This document shows positions 52,052 through 62,400 of a stretch of 64,000 nt of DNA, one piece after another. Under the pieces are notes generated by a model. It had not been told where the DNA came from. It did no database searches and saw nothing but the letters and a program-made list of their open reading frames with translations. Both the position numbers and the translations under genes were made by a program. Origin of the DNA: CAWCJL01 sp963795775 (GTDB taxonomy: Bacteria; Acidobacteriota; Terriglobia; Terriglobales; Acidobacteriaceae); contig CAWCJL010000003.1 in assembly GCA_963795775.1 (NCBI GenBank), forward strand, positions 372,001 to 436,000, read 5' to 3'. Position 1 is the stretch's first letter, and each line of letters opens with the position of its first letter.

Positions 52052-54571
52052 TTACTCGGCTTTCAAAGCGTGATGCCCAGGAGCGCTGATCGTGACCACG
52101 GCCCGCGTGCCGTTTTCTGCGGGAGTGCTCGCCGCCTGCTTGCCGTCCACCAGCACATGGGCGGCTTGTGCAACCGGCACGGAGACATGCGCCTCAGTTC
52201 CCGGCGGAAGGTCGATGGCAGTCTCCAGAGTCGCGCTTTTGGTGAGGCTCACACCCAGCAGCCCGCGCGGTGTAGGCTCTGCGCCGCGCGCCCAGGCCAG
52301 GTCAATGAGGTCTGGGCGAATATCGACCTCGCGAAAGCCAGCCGCACGCGAATGGATGCCCAGCACCTGCTCCATCAGCCATGGAGTGACGCCGCTCGAC
52401 CAACCATGCGCCAGGCTGACGCGATAGCCGGACATATTGTCGGCCTGCAGCGATGCGTGGAAGTTGTCCTTGTACCAGTCCGGATCGTAGCCTTCCCAGA
52501 AGCTGGTGGCGCCTTCATCGATCATGCCGCCCCAGTACTGGCGAATCCAGTCCAGCGCTTCCCGGCGATGCCCCATCTGCGCCATCGCGCTGATTACGTA
52601 GTAGTTGTAATAGGGCGTGACGATCAACCCGTTGTAGCGCACATGCCCCACGCTGGCGAGAGAGTTGCGCCAGATAGCGTCGTACTGCGTGGGTTCGGCA
52701 GCGCCGGACAGCACGGCGTAGGCATTGGTTTGCCAGCGCGTTCCGAAGGATCCGGATGGATCCAGCAGATATTTCTGCGCGGCCGCCTTCAGCGCCTCCG
52801 CCTTGCGCTCGAACAGCTCGGCATTCTGCGTATCGCCCAGCTCGCGAAGCAGGTATGTTCCCTGGTGGAAAGCGTCGTAGAACTCGAACTGCGTGGCTCG
52901 GCGAGACTCCGGGTCGTCTCCGTTCAGCTCCGGCGACCAGTCCACAAAGGGCCAGGAGTGCGTGTTGTTGGCGTAGAGGTTGCGCGCGTCGAGTTCGGTT
53001 TCCATGAAGTGCATAAGCTGCACCAGCCGATCGTGCACAGAGGCGAGCTGCTGCTGCGAGCCGGTGTGGCGGTAGTATTCGGCCTCGCCGGTGACCCAGA
53101 ACGCGGAGTATCCGGCAATGCCATTGACGTGGCTCCGGACTGGTGCCTCACCGAGCAGACGATTCAGCGTTTCCTCCATCAGGAAGTGGTCGTCGAAGCT
53201 ATCTTCAATGGTGCGGCCGCTCACGTCGAGATCGCCCATCCAGCGGCCGCGATCGCGCTTGGGCGCGTCCCAGATGTCATCCTGCATGCAGAGGTGAGCG
53301 GTATAGGCTCCCACGGCCCACATCTGGTTCAGCTTTGCATCGGACGACTCAAACGAGCCCTTGTACGTGACGAGATACGCGATGCCGGCCAGGCGAATGG
53401 ACTTGAAGCGGAGATCGCTCCCGCGCAAAAAGCGGACCAGTGCGTAGCGGAAGGCGCTCTTGGGCCCATAGGCGGTGGCGTGTGGAGGCACATGCAGCGG
53501 GTCAACTCCAAGATAAGGATTGAGCTGCATCTCGGCTTCAGACTCGCCATACTGCAGGGTGACCTCCGCGGCTTCATCCGCGTCGTTAGCGAGTTCAAGG
53601 CGGCCGACCACTTCCCGGCCGAAGTCCAGAACGATCTGCGGCGCGGAGGCAGCGGGCAGATAGCCGGAGGGAAGATGCACCGTGAACTCGTCCGGCGACG
53701 AAGCCGTGTTCTTTGTAAGCGCGTCCGCATGTTCCAGGTGACCGAGCCCGGCGTAAACGCCGCTGACGGTGGTGGGCGGCAGCTCGTATTGCGCCAGGAA
53801 AGGCGAGATGCCCTCGTACCCGGGCCAGTCATACAGGCCCGCATCGGCATTCCACTGGAAGAACTCGATGGAGCTCTCAATGCCGCCCAGGCTATCGGCT
53901 TTGGGCCATTGCGTGTCGTCGAAAGCAGTGGTCTGCCAACCTGGCGCAGATTGCATCGAGGCCTTCCACTGCGCGTCGCTGATCAACAGCGGCGCGGCGA
54001 TCACACCCTGTGCAGCCGGGAGCAGCTTGACCGCCAGCACCCTGCCTTCCGTCTGCTGCACGCTTTCGCGGCTGTCGGCGCCGCTTGCGATATCCGGCCC
54101 GCGGACAGCCTCGATGGCGAGCACGTTTTCACCTTGCCGCAAAGCATGGGTCACGTCACAGGCAAACACACGTATACCGAGCGGCGAATCCAGATTGAGC
54201 TGGACCTGCTGGACGACTTTATCGTTCAGATAGATGGTCGCGGAGCGCGGACCGGCGACGTAGAGCGTGCTCTGGGCAGGCAGCGTGGCCACCTGGAAGC
54301 GGCGGCGGAAATAGTGCGGTCCCAGGTCCTGGGTCTTTTCGTGCTCCGACCCGCCGGCGAGATTCGGGTGCGCCGGAACAGCATCCTGCGCGGTCCAGAT
54401 GTACTGCTCTGGCAGCGGCTGATGCGTGGAGGATTCCAGAGCCTCGGGCGCGAGCGAGCGCGCAGGGTCGAGTTGGGCAGGGCGGAGCGGACTGGCGCTT
54501 GGAGGCTGCTGTGCGCTTGCCGGGATCCACGCCAGCATGACGGACAGGAACACGATGGAAAAGCGAGACAT
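52052..54571 (-). CDS. Alpha-L-rhamnosidase-like glycoside hydrolase (GH78-type), exported
   Basis: 839 aa. MSRFSIVFLSVMLAWIPASA is a signal peptide and GGAGAATTGC precedes the ATG. N-terminal beta-sandwich modules contain ATIYLNDKVVQQVQLNLDS and FDFGREVVGRLEL-like strands. The (alpha/alpha)6 barrel shows DDIWDAPKRDRGRWMGDLDV (acidic catalytic-region motif of GH78: D-x-x-x-R-D-R-x-x-W-x-G-D), and AHGWSSGVTPWLMEQVLGI near the end. A C-terminal beta domain follows. Expected to remove rhamnose or a related sugar from plant or microbial polymers in the periplasm or outside. Precise specificity unknown. Confidence 0.85.
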   Translation of the reverse strand: MSRFSIVFLSVMLAWIPASAQQPPSASPLRPAQLDPARSLAPEALESSTHQPLPEQYIWTAQDAVPAHPNLAGGSEHEKTQDLGPHYFRRRFQVATLPAQSTLYVAGPRSATIYLNDKVVQQVQLNLDSPLGIRVFACDVTHALRQGENVLAIEAVRGPDIASGADSRESVQQTEGRVLAVKLLPAAQGVIAAPLLISDAQWKASMQSAPGWQTTAFDDTQWPKADSLGGIESSIEFFQWNADAGLYDWPGYEGISPFLAQYELPPTTVSGVYAGLGHLEHADALTKNTASSPDEFTVHLPSGYLPAASAPQIVLDFGREVVGRLELANDADEAAEVTLQYGESEAEMQLNPYLGVDPLHVPPHATAYGPKSAFRYALVRFLRGSDLRFKSIRLAGIAYLVTYKGSFESSDAKLNQMWAVGAYTAHLCMQDDIWDAPKRDRGRWMGDLDVSGRTIEDSFDDHFLMEETLNRLLGEAPVRSHVNGIAGYSAFWVTGEAEYYRHTGSQQQLASVHDRLVQLMHFMETELDARNLYANNTHSWPFVDWSPELNGDDPESRRATQFEFYDAFHQGTYLLRELGDTQNAELFERKAEALKAAAQKYLLDPSGSFGTRWQTNAYAVLSGAAEPTQYDAIWRNSLASVGHVRYNGLIVTPYYNYYVISAMAQMGHRREALDWIRQYWGGMIDEGATSFWEGYDPDWYKDNFHASLQADNMSGYRVSLAHGWSSGVTPWLMEQVLGIHSRAAGFREVDIRPDLIDLAWARGAEPTPRGLLGVSLTKSATLETAIDLPPGTEAHVSVPVAQAAHVLVDGKQAASTPAENGTRAVVTISAPGHHALKAE

Positions 54572-55070
54572 GCAATTCTCCCTACTGCCGAGGTGCGAAG
54601 CAGGTTCGAGCAACGCAGGTCCAAAGATAAGCGAGGAAGCGCAGAACCACCAGCCGCCTTCGGAGCGTGGGATCAACGCCGAATTGTGACCCCGCGGTCA
54701 GGCGCGGTCACTAAGCCGTTCTGCTCGTTGTACAGTTTGAAAATCAACCGAAAACCGGTTCTGCCACTGGCCAGATGGAAGTGGAAGAGATGGCGTAGGA
54801 CCTCTTCAACTGAATCCCGGTCTCGCATCACGCCGAGTAAATCTCGCCCTCGTCATTCTGAGCGCAGCGAAGAATCCACGCACCGCCCGCGCTCAGGACG
54901 CTGGCACGAGTTTGAGATGCGCCTTCGCCTCGCGATTTCCCTATTCTTCGTCGCGCCCCTAGCGGCCGAATTCCTCCTCGGCAATTTCACTATCAGGGCC
55001 TTCGCCCGCAGCCAACACTCACCCATATGGTGACTCGCCTCTGTCACCGGCTGCGTGCTAACGTTCCCGC
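54572..55070. other. Intergenic region, no gene seen
   Basis: 499 bases between divergent genes (leftward glycosidase, rightward aminotransferase). Contains one dispersed-element copy at 54852-54877 and a small AACCG-AAAA-CCGGTT-type inverted repeat near 54748. Short open frames lack coding character. Promoters for both genes are expected. Confidence 0.6.
54852..54877 (+). repeat. Dispersed intergenic element, copy 4
   Basis: GTCATTCTGAGCGCAGCGAA followed by GAATCC. It differs from the copy at 29204 by two substitutions, and these are compensatory across the inverted arms (TTCT with AGAA instead of TCCT with AGGA). Confidence 0.7.
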
Positions 55071-56247
55071 ATGCCGTCCCTTACTACCCGCCTCCACCTC
55101 AGCGAGATCGCCCCGAAGATCATCCAATCCGAGATCCGGTCCATGACGGTGGAATGCGACCTGGTCGGCGGCGTCAACCTGGCGCAGGGCGTGTGTGACA
55201 CGGAGCTGCCGGATCCGGTGAAACACGGCGCCCTCGCCGCCATCGAAGAGGGCCACAATATCTACACCCGGCTCGACGGTATTGCCGTCCTGCGCGAGGC
55301 GATCAGCGCCAAGCTGGCGCACTACAACGGAATTGCAGCCGATCCCCACGGCGAAGTCCTGGTCACCTCCGGAGCGACCGGTGCGCTCTATGCCACCTGC
55401 CTGGCGCTTTTCAATCCGGGCGACGAGGTTGTGCTCTTTGAACCGTTCTACGGCTACCACCTCAATACCCTGCTCTCGCTTCGCCTCCATCCCGTGCTCG
55501 TGCCCATGGAAGCCGGCACCTGGGCCATCGATCCCGCGGAGCTCCGCCGCGCCATCACACCGCGGACGCGCGCCATCATCGTGAACACGCCTTCGAACCC
55601 CTGCGGCAAAGTCTTTACCCGGGAAGAGCTCGCGTCCATCGCCGAACTGGCTATCGAGCACGATCTCTTTGTGCTCACCGACGAGATCTACGAGTACTTC
55701 CTCTACAGCGGCGCGAAGCACATCAGCCCCGCGACCCTGCCGGGCATGGCGGAGCGCACAATCACCATCTCGGGCTTCTCCAAAACTTTCAGCATTACCG
55801 GCTGGCGGGTTGGCTACCTTGCAGCCAGCCGGCAATGGCTCGGGTCGATCGGCTACTTCCACGACCTCACGTATATCTGCAGTCCGTCACCCGCGCAGTT
55901 CGGGGCCGTTGCCGGCCTTGCGGCGCTGCCCGGACAGCTTCTACTCTGAGCTGGCCAGCGATCACCGGCAGAAACGCGATCTGCTGTGCGACGCGCTCGC
56001 GGATGCGGGGCTGCCGCCCTCCGTCCCGGATGGCGCCTATTACGTGCTCGCCGACGTCAGCCGGCTGCCCGGCGCCACTGCTCGGGATAAAGCGCGCACG
56101 CTGCTGGAGCACTGCGGGGTTGCGGCCGTGGCGGGCTCCGCCTTCTTCCGCGCCGGCCGCGGCGAGCACCTTCTGCGCTTCTGCTTCGCCAAGAAACAGT
56201 CGGAGCTGGAGCGCGCCTGCGCACAATTGCGCGCGTGCTCGCTCTAG
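55071..56247 (+). CDS. Class I/II PLP-dependent aminotransferase, frame broken near residue 287
   Basis: In the first frame: VNLAQGVCDTELPDPVKHGA, VTSGATGALYATCLALFNPG, IIVNTPSNPCGKVFTREELA, DEIYEYFLYSGAKH and ISGFSKTFSITGWRVGYLAA (PLP lysine). After GAVAGLAALP the frame stops at 55949, whereas the next frame continues DSFYSELASDHRQKRDLLCD, LPPSVPDGAYYVLADVSRLP and FFRAGRGEHLLRFCFAKKQS to 56247. The join is CTGCCCGGACAGC; one surplus base at about 55932 restores a protein of about 391 aa. Family includes aspartate, aromatic and glutamine-phenylpyruvate aminotransferases; substrate not determined. Confidence 0.85.
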
Positions 56248-56274
56248 CTGCACGCCGCGCTGCAATCCAACTTG

Positions 56275-57517
56275 TTACATGGCTTCCACTGCTGTGGGTT
56301 CACCGGCCTCGTCCAGAAGTCTGCCCCTGCCCTCATCCTTCTCCCGTTGGCCCGTCAGATGCCGCAGCAGCGCGAGCCCGAGAAATAGCAGCGCCAGCCC
56401 GCACACGCCCGGCCAGTTCCAGCGTGCCCAGGCCAGCGCCGACAGCCACGACCCAATCGCGCCTCCCGTGAAATACACCGTCATGTAGACGGTATTGATC
56501 CGGCTGCGGGCCCCAAATGCGGGCCCGGGCAGGTGCGCGAGCGAGAAAATACGCGTCTGGTTGCCGACCTGGTTGGCCTGCGTGCCCGCATCCATCACCA
56601 GCACCCCCACGATCAAACCCGCCATGTGATAGCCGAATATCCAGACCACGCCAAAGGAGGCCAAGCAGTAGCGCCAGCGCGACGGACACGACGAAGCGGG
56701 ACCCGTGCCGGTCCGAAAGCCGCCCCGCGATCGAAGCGACCGACGCACCGACTGCGCCCAGCACCCCGAAGCTGCCCGCCACCCCCGGCCCGAGGCGGTA
56801 ATGCGGCGATTCCAGGAGGAACACCAGCATCGTCCAGAAGGCACTGAAAGCGGCGAAAACCAGCGCGCCGATCACGGCGGATTCCCGCAGCAGGGGCTGC
56901 GTGCGCACCAGCGTCCACAGGGAGCGGAGCGCCGTCCCATAACTCACGGGAATCCGGGGCGGTAACAGGGGCAGCTTGCGGCGCAGCACCACGATGAGCA
57001 CGACCGAACCCGCGGCGGCGATCACAAAGACAGCGCGCCAGTTGAGCCATTCTCCGATCCAGCCAGAAAAGGTGCGGCTAAGCAGGATACCCAGCAGCAA
57101 CCCAGTCATAACCGCGCCCACCGCCCGGCCCGAGCTTTCCCGGGGCGCCACCTCCGGCGCAATCGGCAGCATCACGTGGGTTACGGCGGAGGTCATACCG
57201 ACGGCTACGCTGGCCAGCACCAACAGCAGCGGTGAGGGCGCGGCCGCCGCCAGCAACATGGAGGCCACCACGCCCCAGGTCAGCGTCTGGATCAGCCCGC
57301 GCCGCTCGACCACATCGCCGAGCGGCACGAACAGCAGCAGGCCGGCTGCATAACCAAGCTGCGTAGCCACGGCGACGTGACTCATGCGCGTGGGGGCCAC
57401 ATGCAAGCTCCGCCCCATCTCTACCAGCAATGGCTGGTTGTAGTACATGCTGGAGACGGTGACGCCGCAAGCCACCGCGAGCAGGGGTATCAAGCCCTTC
57501 TGGTGTTCGGACTGCAT
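56275..57517 (-). CDS. MFS transporter, frame broken
   Basis: Major facilitator of the 12-helix drug/sugar exporter kind. From ATG 57517 (MQSEHQKGLIPLLAVACGVT) the first nine helices are in one frame, with GDVVERRGLIQTLTWGVVAS as the helix 2-3 loop motif. After VSVALALLL the reading goes to nonsense, while the next frame gives ASFGVVWIFGYHMAGLIVGV, LVMDAGTQANQVGNQTRIFS and YMTVYFTGGAIGSWLSALAW, the last helices, ending at 56275. One surplus base at about 56662 (CTGCTTGGCCTCC) explains it. Restored length is about 413 aa. Substrate unknown; DHA1-like. It is transcribed away from the ABC exporter. Confidence 0.82.
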
Positions 57518-57651
57518 GGTGCATTCGATGCGCGGTTGCACGGGGGCTTTCGTCCGCTTTCCCCAAGCCAACGATCGCTACCGCCTCTGCATCCAACTGG
57601 CCAGACATCCCCTGCCTTTGAGGTACTGACCCCCTAGCCTTGCCTGTCCCC

Positions 57652-59478
57652 ATGACGGAAGCCACCCAGCCAGCCTCCACCTCCAACGCGTGGCGAGAGC
57701 GCGTTACCGCGCTGCGCAACATACCACCTGTGCTTGGCATTCTGTGGGAGTCGGGGCCTGCCGTCGTCACCTGGGGTATCGTGCTGCGCGTCATCGTTGC
57801 GGCATTGCCACTGGCGCTGGCACGCATCGCCGCCCGCATCGTCAATGGAGTCGAAACGGCACTTCGCGGGCAGCCTCTGCCCCAGCACTTCTGGTGGGTG
57901 GTAGGGACGGAGATCGCCATCGCGGTGGCGATCGGCGCCCTTTCCCGCGGCATTGATTTTCTCGACCAACTGCTCGCCAACCGCTACACCGAACACGTCA
58001 GTATCCGCGTGATGCGGCAAGCGGCCCAGCTTGATCTGACCACGTATGAAGACCCGGTCTTTTACGATCGCCTGGAGCGTGCGCGGGTCCAGGCCACTGA
58101 CCGGCTGGGCATGATTCAATCCATGGGCCGGCTGCTGCAACAGGTCGTCACGACGGCAGTGTTCTCCGCCCAGTTGATTGCGTTCTCTCCCTGGCTGGTG
58201 TTTCTGCTGGCGGCGGGCGTGCTCCCTTCCTTCCTGGGAGAGACGCACTTCGCTTTTCTGGGCTACGCCAAGAACTTCCGCCAGACCCCGGCCAAGCGCC
58301 AGATGGACTACCTGCGCCAGGTAGCGGGCAGCCGCGAAGGCGCAAAGGAACTCAAGCTCTTCAACCTGAGCGAGTTCTTTACGTCGCGCTTCGAAGCGCT
58401 CGCACGCCAGATTTATATCGAGGACACGGCGCTTTCCCGGCGCAAGCTGGTCGCCGGGGGCTTCCTCAGCCTGCTGGGCACGGCCGGGTACTACGGCGGC
58501 TACGCCTATGTCATCTGGCGCGCCATCCACGGCGCGTATGACATCGGCGCCTTCACCCTGGCCACCGCCTCGATTCAGCAGGCCAACTCCAACCTGCAGC
58601 AGGTCTTTTCGACCGCGTCCGGCATCGCGGACCAGGCTTTGTTCCTCACCGATCTGCTGCTGTTCTTTGAGATGAAGCCGACCGTCGTCTCCAAGCCGGA
58701 CGGCCTCCCGGTACCACGGCCGATCCGTCAGGGCTTCGAGTTCCGCAATGTTTCCTTTACGTATCCCGGCACCAAGCGGCGCATCCTGCGCGACTTCAAC
58801 TTCACGCTGCGCCCCGGAGAGCGCATTGCGCTGATCGGCGAAAACGGGCAGGGCAAGACCACTGTGGTCAAGCTCATCACCCGGCTTTACGATCCCACCG
58901 AGGGGCAGATTCTGCTGGATGGGGTCGATCTGCGCGAGTACAGCCTGGACGATCTGCATCACGAGATGGGGGTCATTTTCCAGGACTTCATGCGCTACGA
59001 GATGACCGCGAGGGAAAACATCGGGGTGGGCCGGGTGGAGCGGGAGCATTCGCAGTTGGAGATCGAGCATGCGGCCGAGCAAAGCCTGGCGGCGAGCGTG
59101 GTGGCCAAGCTGGCCGGGGGCTATGACCAGATGCTGGGACGCCGCTTCGAGGGCGGCGTCGAGCTCTCCGGCGGCGAATGGCAGCGGGTTGCGCTGGCGA
59201 GGGCCTATTTGCGCGATGCACAGTTACTTATTCTGGATGAGCCGACGGCCGCGCTCGATGCCCGGAGCGAACTCGAAGTTTTTGAGCGGTTCGCCGAACT
59301 CACGGAGGGCAAGATGGCATTGCTGATCTCCCATCGCTTCTCGACCGTACGCATGGCCGATCGTATCGTCGTACTCGAAGGCGGCGCACTGGTGGAAGAA
59401 GGCACGCACGCGCAATTGATGGCGCTCGGGGGCCGGTACGCAAGCATGTTTGAAATGCAGGCGGCGAGCTATCGATGA
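57652..59478 (+). CDS. ABC exporter half-transporter (fused TMD-NBD), NdvA/ChvA-like candidate
   Basis: 608 aa. N-terminal six-helix transmembrane domain (about 30-330), then ATPase: Walker A GENGQGKT (396-403), Q-loop FQDFMRYEMTARENI, signature LSGGEWQRVALARA (505 on), Walker B LLILDEPTAALD (525 on), and H-loop LISHRFSTVRMAD. Works as a homodimer in the inner membrane. The final TGA overlaps the ATG of the giant glucan-synthase-like gene (ATGA). In rhizobia and Agrobacterium an ABC exporter of this architecture (NdvA/ChvA) moves cyclic beta-1,2-glucan made by NdvB/ChvB; the overlap makes the same role here a reasonable inference. A TTG four codons upstream (57640) is an alternative start. 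Confidence 0.88.
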   Translation: MTEATQPASTSNAWRERVTALRNIPPVLGILWESGPAVVTWGIVLRVIVAALPLALARIAARIVNGVETALRGQPLPQHFWWVVGTEIAIAVAIGALSRGIDFLDQLLANRYTEHVSIRVMRQAAQLDLTTYEDPVFYDRLERARVQATDRLGMIQSMGRLLQQVVTTAVFSAQLIAFSPWLVFLLAAGVLPSFLGETHFAFLGYAKNFRQTPAKRQMDYLRQVAGSREGAKELKLFNLSEFFTSRFEALARQIYIEDTALSRRKLVAGGFLSLLGTAGYYGGYAYVIWRAIHGAYDIGAFTLATASIQQANSNLQQVFSTASGIADQALFLTDLLLFFEMKPTVVSKPDGLPVPRPIRQGFEFRNVSFTYPGTKRRILRDFNFTLRPGERIALIGENGQGKTTVVKLITRLYDPTEGQILLDGVDLREYSLDDLHHEMGVIFQDFMRYEMTARENIGVGRVEREHSQLEIEHAAEQSLAASVVAKLAGGYDQMLGRRFEGGVELSGGEWQRVALARAYLRDAQLLILDEPTAALDARSELEVFERFAELTEGKMALLISHRFSTVRMADRIVVLEGGALVEEGTHAQLMALGGRYASMFEMQAASYR

Positions 59479-62400
59479 GCGATCAGGCCCCGGATCTTCG
59501 CGCCATTCCCACCGCGCCGGTGAACAGCGAAGCTGCGCCACAACCACAGCCCCGAGCCATCCCCGGATACGGGTCCCGACGCATTTGCCCGAAACCTGCT
59601 GCGGCGCTACGCGGCTTCCGTTGCGCCCACCTGGGATGTGGCCCATACCCCCACCCGCGAGGATGTCTTCACCAAGAGGATCGTTGCTGCGCGCACCGCG
59701 TACCAGCAGGTCTATGACCAGTTGGACCGGAGGCCGATGCCGACGCACCAGCTTGGCGAGCCGCTCGATCCATTGCTCGAATTGCGCGAAAATCCGCGCC
59801 TGCTCGAAGCGGTGCTGACGGAGATCACGTCCATGCGTCGTCGGTTCTCGCAATTGCCGCGCGTCGTCCGCGCACGGGAAGGAGACGAGCCGCGCATTGC
59901 CATCGTGGCGGACGCGTATCTCAAAGCCACGAGTTCTACCTGGTCCGCAGATGCAGTCACGGTCTTTCTCGAAGAGGTGCAGAAGACCGACCCGCTGACC
60001 CTGCGTGAGCTGTGGGCTTTTCCCTCCATGACCAAGTTCCTGCTGGCGGAAGAGATTCTGACGCAGGCCCGCGCGGTGCTTGCCTCGCCCGAGTCGCATG
60101 ATTCTGCCGGAGCGGCGCTGCTGCGGCAGCGCTTCACCAGCATTCGCGACGCCAACTACGCAAACTGGGCCGGCATGATCGAGCCGCTTGTCGTCTTCGA
60201 CGCAGTGCTGCGGCAGGATCCTGCGGGCGCCTACCCGGAGATGGATTTCGATAGCCGCGAGCACTACCGGGAGCGCGTTTCGAATATCGCCCGGCATTCC
60301 GAGCAATCGGAGCTCGAAGTCGCGCAGGCCGCGCTCGCCCTGGCGCAGCGCCCCCGCGACGCCGGCCTGCCCAGGCGCTTGGCGCTCCGCCGCGCACACG
60401 TCGGCTACTACCTCATCGATAAAGGCTTCCCGGAGCTTGCTTCGCGCGTCGGCTACCGGCCGCCGTTGGTCGACCGCATCCGCGTGGCCGTGCATCGCGA
60501 GCCGGACGATTTCTATATCAGCGGTGTCCTGGTGCTTACCATCCTGCTGATCGCATGCATCGTGCTGCCGCTGGTGCCGAACTACTCCATCTTCGGCGGA
60601 CTCACGCTGGCGTTTTTGCTGCTCCTCGTCCCGGCCATGCAGGGCGCGGTGGATCTGGTGAATAACACAGTGACTGCGCTCTTTAAGCCCCAGGCGCTGC
60701 CCAAAATGGATTTCAGCGAGGGCCTGCCCGCAGAGTTCACCACCCTGGTCGCCGTGCCGACGCTGCTGCTGAATGAGCGGCAGGTACTCGAACTCTTCGA
60801 GGAACTCGAGGTCCGCTTTCTCGCCAACCAGGATCCCAATATCCACTTCGCCCTTCTGAGCGATCTGCCGGACTCCATCACGCGTCCCCGCACCAATGAC
60901 ACCGACCCGCTGGTCGAACTGGCCATCGGCATCGTGAACAGCCTGAATGAGCGCTACAAGCAGCGCAACGGCGGCGCTTTCCTGCTCCTGCATCGCCACC
61001 GCATCTTCAACGCCCGCCAGGGTGTATGGATGGGCTGGGAGCGCAAGCGCGGCAAGCTGCTCGATCTTAACCAGCTTCTGCGCGGCGCCTACGACAGCTT
61101 CCCCGTCAAGGCCGGCAACGTCGAGGTGCTCGGCCGCGTACGCTACGTCATCACGCTTGATTCCGATACCCAGCTTCCCCGCGGCACGGCTCACGCCATG
61201 GTGGGCGCCATGGCCCATCCGCTCAACCGGGCAGTGATCGACCCCCGCTCGCGCATCGTCACTGAAGGCTACGGCATCCTCCAGCCGCGGGTAGGCGTCA
61301 GTGTCCATTCGGCGTCGCGCTCACGGCTCGCCGCGCTCTACTCGGGACAGACCGGCTTTGATATCTACACGCGCGCCATCTCGGACGTCTACCAGGACCT
61401 CTACGGGGAAGGCATCTTCACCGGCAAGGGCATTTACGAAGTCTCGACGCTCCATGCAGTGCTTGACCGGCGCTTCCCGCGCAACTCCCTCCTCAGCCAC
61501 GACCTGATCGAGGGGGCCTACGCGCGCGCCGGCCTGGCTACCGACATCGAAGTGATTGACGACTACCCGTCACACTACAGCGCCTACCGCCGGCGCCAGC
61601 ATCGCTGGGTCCGAGGCGACTGGCAGATCGCGCAATGGCTCTTCGGCAAAGTGCCGGACGAGAGCGGCAAACTCGTCAAGAATCCGATCTCGACGATCTC
61701 ACGCTGGAAGATCTTCGATAACCTCCGCCGCTCGCTGGTAGATCCACTCACTTTTTCCCTACTGGTGGCAGGATGGCTGGGCCTGCCCGGCGGCGCGCTC
61801 TACTGGACCCTGGTCACGCTATTCCTGCTGTTCATTCCCACGCTTGTGTCGCTCGCCTTCAGCCTGGGCCGCGCCTTCGCCAGCGAGCAGAAGACCGCCA
61901 TGCGCGAGGCCTTTGTCGGCTTTGGGCAGAGCTTTAGCATTACGCTGCTGAACTTGGCCTTCCTGCCGCACCAGACGTTGCTTACAGTGGACGCCATCAT
62001 TCGGGCGCTGGTGCGGCGCTTCATCACCGGGCAGCGCCTTCTCGAATGGGAAACTGCGGCAGAGGCAGAATCGAACCGGGGCCGCGTCACCCCGGTCGAT
62101 CGCTATCTCAAGGCCACTCCATTGGTCGCACTGGTGATCGGCGTCGTGCTCGCTCTGGTGCGCCCCGGTGCGCTGCGCGTCGCGCTTCCTATCCTCATCC
62201 TGTGGGGATTCGAGAACGCCATCACTGCGTGGCTCAACAAGCCGCCGAGCGAGCAGCGGGACCAGTTGACCACCGAGCAGGACAGCTTTCTACGGCAGAT
62301 GGCTCTGCGCACCTGGCGCTTTTTCCATGAGTACGGCGGCGAGCCGCACAACTATCTCATCCCGGACAACGTGGAAGAAGCCGGCCTGTTTGAAGCAGCG

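Noticed and set aside
54590..54640. Possible tRNA because of GCAGGTTCGAGCAACGC
   Set aside because: No acceptor stem, D-arm or anticodon arm can be built around it.
52043..55033. 996-codon open frame on the plus strand
   Set aside because: Lies exactly antisense to the GH78-like gene; its translation is Arg/His/Leu-rich with no motif. Long antisense frames are expected in GC-rich coding DNA.
59224..61308. 694-codon open frame on the minus strand
   Set aside because: Antisense to the NdvB-like gene, whose plus-strand product has clear domain motifs.
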